Source: Abelmoschus esculentus
Taxonomy: Eukaryota > Streptophyta > Magnoliopsida > Malvales > Malvaceae
Assembly: GCA_035048815.1 (NCBI GenBank)
Contig: JAUCBN010000022.1
Span: 20,243,001 to 20,307,000, forward strand
DNA: 64,000 nucleotides
Direction of reading: 5' to 3'
Part shown: positions 57,756-64,000 of the stretch, piece after piece
How the letters are laid out: the number at the start of each line of letters is the position of its first letter
Numbering within the stretch: the stretch's first letter is position 1
The notes under the pieces: model-generated
The model's database searches: none
What the model was told of the DNA's origin: nothing
What the model saw: only the letters and a program-made list of their open reading frames with translations
Translations under genes and position numbers: made by a program

Positions 57756-59934
57756 GTACAAGAATCTTTCTCTCATTTCCTTTATCGTAAAGCACAGATT
57801 GTAATTTGTAATCATTGTTGCAGCTCAATAGTTCTGATCTTTGGATATGTAATCTGCTGGTATTGTACTACTACAAATGGCAATACCTTCCTTAAGATCA
57901 ACAGCCTATTTAATAATCTTTAATTCAGAAATACAAGCAGTTCAATATGACTTAAACAAATGGAGGGAGAGAACACGGTTAAGTCCCGGTTTTACAATCT
58001 TGGACCTCGACTCTGGTCGAGGATGGGACTTGGTGACAATTGTTGGGTGGTGACCAGGCGGCCGCTGGTCTCTTTAAAGTCAGCTTTTAACTAAGGTAAT
58101 GTGCCTCTGGCAGAGTGAGTATATCTTGTTCCCTTGCGAGATATTTTCATTATTATTTCTTTTGATCCTAGCCAGCTTTCTCCACAAGCTGCTCGTTATA
58201 TTCAAAATGTACTTACACTTTTAAGATATCCAAAGTCGTACACTTTCGTTTTTAAAACAGATGAATGCCAAAACATGGTTGTTTTGAGCATGACGTATCA
58301 ATTGTCTATAAGAATTAAAATATACACCATAATATATACAATATTATTTGGAGGAAATATATATCATTGTGGTGGGACTGTCTCCAAAGCATTTCTTGCA
58401 ACCCCATCGGCATTTCCAAGAACACCCGGCGGTAAAGATAAACAAAGTGTTGTAGAATGAAGAGATATTGTTTTGGATGTTGAATAGGATTTTGTAAGGA
58501 CAATCCATAGCCGTTGTTCATGTAGTCTATTCTATTGGAGAACAGCTGCCGCAAGGCGCAAGAGGCTCCCGGCTCCAGTCTTACCTTTCTTTGCGGAGTT
58601 CGAGAGTCTTATACACTGCTAATAAACAGAGTCCCTGAGCCCAGACAACAGGGGCGACAAAGCTAACTGATCAATTAAATTAAAATAAAAATAATTATTA
58701 AAATAATTAGAATTAATTTTTTTATTATTAAATTATATTAAAAATTAAAAACGACTAAAGTATAATAATAGTTCTTAAGAAATTTAAAACTAAAATAAGC
58801 TCCTTTATTTTAATATTTAAGTTTAATTATATTTTATTATATTATTAAATAAATTAAAAAATATCGTTAAAACATCGATAGATTTTATATTTAATTATAA
58901 AGTTTTTAGTATCTAATTAGTTATGTATAAATGTATTATAGGATATAATTATGATTATAATAATATTTTTTTATTTTAAATTGAAAATAAAAATTCATAT
59001 ACATTTATAAATAATTTTTTGATTATTCTTGTTCTTTAAATCTCAATTTCTCATTACATCATCTCTTTCTTATGTTATTTTCTCACAACTTTTTAAATTG
59101 TTTATTTATAATTTATGATTCGATGTTTCGAGAAGACAATGATTTATTTATTCAAAAATTTATGGTTTATGAGATTTACTATGAATATGTTATAACTAAG
59201 TATAAAGCTTTAATAACAAAAACTCAAGTGTTATCATTCTATACTTTTTTTCTTTACAATTTTTATTATATAATATTTACGCGAAAAAAAAAATACTCGT
59301 ACAAGTTGTTTTGTGTAAGTTGTACGGTGTTTAATAAAATTTCTTGATGTTTTTCATTTGATAATTATTAAGTGTAATAAAAAATAATTTGTAAACAAAT
59401 TATTTTTTTATAAACTATACATTTTTTTTAATATTTATTATCGGGGGTCCTATTTTTATATTTGCCCCTAGCTCAATAAAATCTCAAAAACGGTTATGCT
59501 ATGTGAGAATGGTGACATTGTGCCGGAGATAAGTTGGACGGTGATAGTTTTATGTGAACAATGGTTAGGGATGAATGAAAAGCTAAATGAAACAAAATAT
59601 AACCTGATTTTTATTGATAAATGATCAAGAAGGGTGAACTAACCCATTACAAATATTAAGCTTATATAGCCTACTAACTATGGCTAATTGCTAACAAATC
59701 AAATGGTTTAACAAACTAATCTAACAACTCAACTAATTTTAATAATATACTAACAATCAATTAGTTATTAATCTAACATGTTAATACAGGTGTCAGAATG
59801 ATAAGCAGTAGCTGGTGTCTTTCACGAATACACCAAACTTTGGAAAGAAAACCAGCATCCCTATTTATGTTTGTGAATGCATTTACCTATTTAGCACTGC
59901 CTACATTGTGAAAAGATAAAATAAATTAGGTATA
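57756..59934. other. Intergenic stretch, no gene seen
   Basis: It contains the decayed downstream end of the STN7 relic, then sequence with short islands of higher GC (57.98-58.08 and 58.54-58.67 kb) that I cannot classify. From 58.67 to 59.45 kb it is highly AT-rich. No supported gene. Confidence 0.4.
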
Positions 59935-60641
59935 AAGATAATTTTAACCTTTAACATTTATAATTTTTATCGTTTTGGTCCTTATTATTTTGGGATAAAT
60001 TTAGCCTTTAATTTATATCTTTTTGACAAATAACTTATTTTTTAACTATCATGATAACTGGACCGTTAAAAATCTAACGATAATAACATGCGATATGCAT
60101 ATGATAATATATTTTAAATAGCATGACATCTAACCTATCAAATATATATATATATGAAATATAATTTCTAAAATAAAATATAAAATAATTCAAATTCAAA
60201 TAAAATATTAAAAATAATTGATTCTAAAATAAAAGACTACTAAACATTCTCAAACCTAATTAATTAATTACGATAGAATCAAAATCCTATCTTAAAAAAA
60301 TTAATTAATTAATTAGGGTTGAGAATATTTAGTAGCATTTTATTTTAGAATTAATTAATTTTTTAATATTTTATTTAAATTTTAATTGTTTTATATTTTA
60401 TATTAGAATAAAATTATGTTTCATATATATATTTTATAAGTTAAATGTCATGTCATTTAAAATATATTATTATATGCATATGACATGTCATTATCGTTAA
60501 ATTTTTACCGGTCCAATTATCATGATGCTTAAAAAATAAGTTATATGTAAAAAATATACAGGTTAAGGGCTAAATTTATCTATAAAAAAAATAAAGACCA
60601 AAATGATAAAAATTATAAACATTAAAGGTTAAAATTATCTT
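59935..60641. mobile_element. 707-bp foldback (near-palindromic) element
   Basis: The left arm starts AAGATAATTTTAACCTTTAA and the right end is its reverse complement, TTAAAGGTTAAAATTATCTT. The match continues through CGTTTTGGTC, GACATGTCAT-like and GATATGCATATG words to a centre near 60288, making arms of about 340 bp. TA dinucleotides flank both ends (59933-59934, 60642-60643), as for Tc1/mariner-type MITE insertion. No coding capacity. A single-stranded copy would form a very long hairpin. Confidence 0.82.
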
Positions 60642-61792
60642 TATGTCAATAAACTAACAGGCATGAACAAAGTTTGTCTGCAAATCCTACGATATATATA
60701 TAGTTGCAATCAACTTCCCTTACCAGGGGCATTGTAGTAAGTGTTCGATGAGAGACTAAGTTATCATCGGATTCGGAAGTCCAGTTGATGCCTGCAACAT
60801 TCCCCACTTCACATATTGTGCGTTGCCAGGGCAGGACACTCCTATTTGTTCGCATGAAACTTGATTTCACATTTCAAATATGAATAATTTTGAAATCTAA
60901 CGACACAACTTTTATTCAACAACGAAGAAGGGGAAAAACTCAGGAGCTTTTACATATATAAGATCGAACACATATTTAGAAATCAAGATAAAAGTAACAT
61001 AATTAACCAACAAAAAAAGACAGTTTAAATAAATTAAAATTCGGGATTCGATTAAAAATTCTGGAGGTCACGACCCTAAAACCCTAAAATTCGGGACACC
61101 GTTGCAAACTGAGGTTTAGATCCCTCAGATGAAGGGGAAATGGAGTTGCAGGAGTAAGAAGCCTAAATGACAAAAGTAGTTATTATAAATCACAAAGACA
61201 TGTTTTGGAACACGAATTCTGAATTTAAATTCTCAATTGAGTGACAAATTACCTAAAAATGTGTCCAAATGGTTATTTTACCACTAACGCAACTACACTT
61301 GACATATTAGAACTTAAGGTCTAAATATTCATTCTGTTTGCCACAATTGAACGTATAGCAATTATAATCACTAATATTATCCGGAGAAAACTCATTTATT
61401 TTTCAAATTTTATTATTATTATTATTGTTATTTTTTTTATCTTAAATAACGGTCTTTAGTTAATTTTAGATTTTATAACATAGGATCAAAAGCAAAAAGT
61501 ATAATAATGAACTATTTTCTTTTTTTCACTTAATTCTGTTTATCCATAAAAATATTTTAAAAATCAAAAAGATTATAAATATATATATATTAAATTTAAA
61601 AATCCTGCAAAAATATATATTATTTATTTATCACTTATTTTACTATATTATTCCCTTTCTAATTTGGTTTTCTACTTATTACATATTATATTACTATTAG
61701 TTTTATTTTGTTTAATATTTACATTAAATATTATTATAGTATATTACTTTGTCTTTTATTTATGTTTCACTTAGCCTTTTGTTTTAATTTAG

Positions 61793-61795
<3 letters not shown>

Positions 61796-61831
<36 letters not shown>
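61796..61831. repeat. (TAT)n microsatellite
   Basis: About twelve uninterrupted TAT units. Confidence 0.95.
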
Positions 61832-62143
61832 GTACTCTTTATAAAAAAATCCAAAAAAATATATTATATGTACATATTTTTATGGTCCTTTTATTCTATT
61901 TTCCTTTTATTATCATTCTATTATTATCATTTTATTATTATTATTCTAAAAAAAACAAAAAAACATTATATTTTCAATTTATTCTTTTTATACAAATAAT
62001 TTTTTTTATTCCTTCCGTTTTTGTTTACTGATATTATTGTTGTTATTATTATTAACTATCATTAAATATTCAAAGTAAAAAATCTGAAAGTATTATAATA
62101 TTATCTTATATTATTCACTTACTTATTTATTTCCGTTTTTAAT

Positions 62144-62173
62144 TTTATTATTATTATTATTATTATTATTATC
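62144..62173. repeat. (ATT)n microsatellite
   Basis: About ten uninterrupted TTA/ATT units. Confidence 0.92.
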
Positions 62174-62290
62174 TATTTTCATTATCTTTTTACTATTATT
62201 ATTTTATTTATTATTATTATTTCCGTCTCTTATTTTCTTTTTATTATTATATAATATAATATTAAATAAACTCATAATATAAATAAAGCC

Positions 62291-64000
62291 CAAGTTTATT
62301 AAATAAATCAGTCTAATATACATATTTAATCCAAACTAACTAACTAAAACCCAATTATAAGCCCAACGTTTTATAATTACATAGCCCAAATTCGAGCTCA
62401 ACCCTAAAATTAACTAAAGCCCAACCGGTAATTACATGGAAACCCTCATTCCCTTCTTTTTCCTTATGTGCAACCAGCTTATGACCGTTGGATCTAAATC
62501 TGATCCAACGGTCACGGATGAACAGGAGAAGCTTCCTGATTTTCAAGACGCGCCACGCGCCAACGTTTCACCTCCCACGTGCGCGAGTGGTGACTACGCA
62601 GGAGACTCTTCAGATCCAAATCGGCCCGTTCAAATTCCTTCGCCGGCGACGACGCCCTCCGACGATCCTCCGTCGCTGATCGCCTACAACAGAGGTCCCC
62701 TTGTTACTCTGATCGTACACAAAAAAAGAAGAAACATTTCAAAATCGTACGATGCTAATTTCAGAACCAAAAAATGTGAAACATTCACAGAGAAAATTCG
62801 GCCAACATTGCAAAAATTACAGAGCCAAAACACCAATAATATTCAGAGATTTCAAAGAGTCAAAGGATAAATCGGCATGAACCTAGTAGTAATTTCTTTT
62901 TATTTCTTTCTACCATATAAATCTGGCTATATAGACAAGAGCCAAAAGTATTGTAACCCATTTGATGCGTGTAATAAAAGCGCAATTAAGTGCAAGTGTA
63001 CACGTCGTCAAGTAATAAAGTGATAAGTATATCGTGTATCGTCTTCACAGGGATTGGTATACTTAATATGTCTCCCCTTGTTCCCTTGCTCCTGAAAGAT
63101 AAAGTAAAAACACAGATAAGTGAATTTGTTTAACTAACTAAATAATTAAATAACAAAACATAAAATAAAGGATTGAGAACGATATAGAGAAAGTAGGTAG
63201 GATCCAGCTGCGTCAATTAGTGGATTCGATTGATCTTCTTCTTGTCCAATGCAATTACACATCACTGTTTCGGCAGTACTGCAGATACAACCTCGGCAGC
63301 GTTAGTGTTCTCTGCCGCGGCAATCTCTTGCTCTTGGGCAGAGGCATCAAAGTTCAGCAAAGTGTCCGTAGTTGACTCCGCTTATCTCTAAGTCAGAGTG
63401 CTGTTGATGACTGATCCTTGAAGATACCTCTCGGTGTAAATCAACGATAATCACCAACCAATCGAGCACTTCTTTTAGCTTCTGAAACTCTTAACCTATC
63501 TTTAGGCCGAGTTAATGTCTACAACACCGTACTTATCCCTTTCGTGAATCTATATCTCTCGATGCTAGATAAATATATTACTTACAAACTTCTCTCTCGA
63601 TCTTGAATGCAAGAACAAGAAATGACAATAGGATAAGCAAACTTTGATATTATTATTGCATTAGAACAAAGAAACAAGAAACAATCTCCTCTCACTAATA
63701 TCTACAACCTTCACCTATCCTTAAGAAATTTAGAACATAATGTCGATAGGTACAAATCTTAGGGGGAAAGGTTTCTCTAAAATTGGCTCTTTCAACAATG
63801 TGGCCAGCTAGGCTATATATAGTCTTAACCTAGGGCAAACCTTTCCTAAATAGATTCTAACTTGGAGTAAGGAACAAGTCTTCTTTAAGAGATCTGATAT
63901 TTCCAAGTTTGCCTCCTTCTAGAAGGATTTTTCCGTTTGGTCTTTGACTTGGGCTTTTAGTGCGCTAGCTAGGTCCAATTTGTGCGCTGCATCTTTTAGA
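62291..64000. repeat. Probable retrotransposon-derived DNA, unclassified
   Basis: The segment 62290-62460 repeats AAGCCCAA-type words and then has GTTGGATCTAAATCTGATCC (a near-palindrome at 62487-62512), a style common in plant LTRs. From 62960, ATGCGTGTAATAAAAGCGCA followed by a TGCAAGTGTACACGTCG phrase is a kind of text I associate with repeated plant gypsy leaders. No second LTR or coding domain is in view. The 144-codon frame at 62436 is not convincing as a gene. Confidence 0.35.

Larger units (their letters stand above)
60642..62290. other. AT-rich spacer with microsatellites
   Basis: No gene is seen. From 61.4 to 62.25 kb the DNA is dominated by TTA/ATT trinucleotide runs and A/T tracts. 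Tyr/Ile-rich open frames there only translate the microsatellites. Confidence 0.55.

Noticed and set aside
61708..62031. 107-codon Tyr/Phe/Leu-rich frame
   Set aside because: It is a translation of the TAT/ATT microsatellite and poly-T tracts.
62436..62870. 144-codon ATG-started plus-strand frame
   Set aside because: It has no domain, is Pro/Ser-rich, and lies in LTR-like DNA with repeated AAGCCCAA words.

Overview
The window is nuclear DNA of a flowering plant, most likely a eudicot. The evidence is spliced genes with GT-AG introns, plastid-targeted proteins (FAX3-like, an STN7 relic), a P-type PPR protein, a group III WRKY factor, a plant P4-ATPase, and plant-type retroelements (Tat/Ogre Ty3-gypsy, L1 LINEs with an RNase H domain). 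The species cannot be fixed from the sequence alone. All coordinates and exon joints were read by eye and may be off by a base or two.

Layout. 1-6.3 kb: AT-rich DNA with a copia-like LTR remnant, a collapsed receptor-like kinase relic, and a complete 1.9-kb LTR-bounded element (4233-6150, AAGGC target duplication) carrying a chimera of PCNA and ISU-type iron-sulfur scaffold fragments. 6.35-16.89 kb: a defective Tat/Ogre-like Ty3-gypsy element on the minus strand with both LTRs. 17.3-19.7 kb: an unknown two-exon membrane protein gene (+) converging on an intronless PPR gene (-). 20.5-21.6 kb: degenerate minisatellites and an LTR-like fragment. 21.9-23.5 kb: a six-exon FAX3-like gene with an odd 16-20 bp intron-like interruption. 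26.4-28.4 kb: a three-exon group III WRKY gene (-). 30.7-44.5 kb: three related L1-type LINE copies in the same orientation joined head to tail, each joint falling on the same short motif of a monomer-built 5' region. 47.6-52.6 kb: a seven-exon ALA1-like phospholipid flippase gene (-) with a GC-AG intron. 56.5-57.8 kb: an unprocessed STN7 kinase pseudogene. 59.9-60.6 kb: a 707-bp near-palindromic foldback element. The right end is microsatellite-rich and looks retrotransposon-derived.

The intact host genes (unknown membrane protein, PPR, FAX3-like, WRKY, ALA1-like) have unrelated roles and do not form a cluster. They are ordinary single genes separated by transposons. The most unusual material is in the mobile elements: the gene-capturing LTR element and the self-associated LINE array with promoter-like monomers. 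Premature stops in the LINEs, and one in the Tat gag, can all be explained by C-to-T/G-to-A change, as expected for old methylated transposons.
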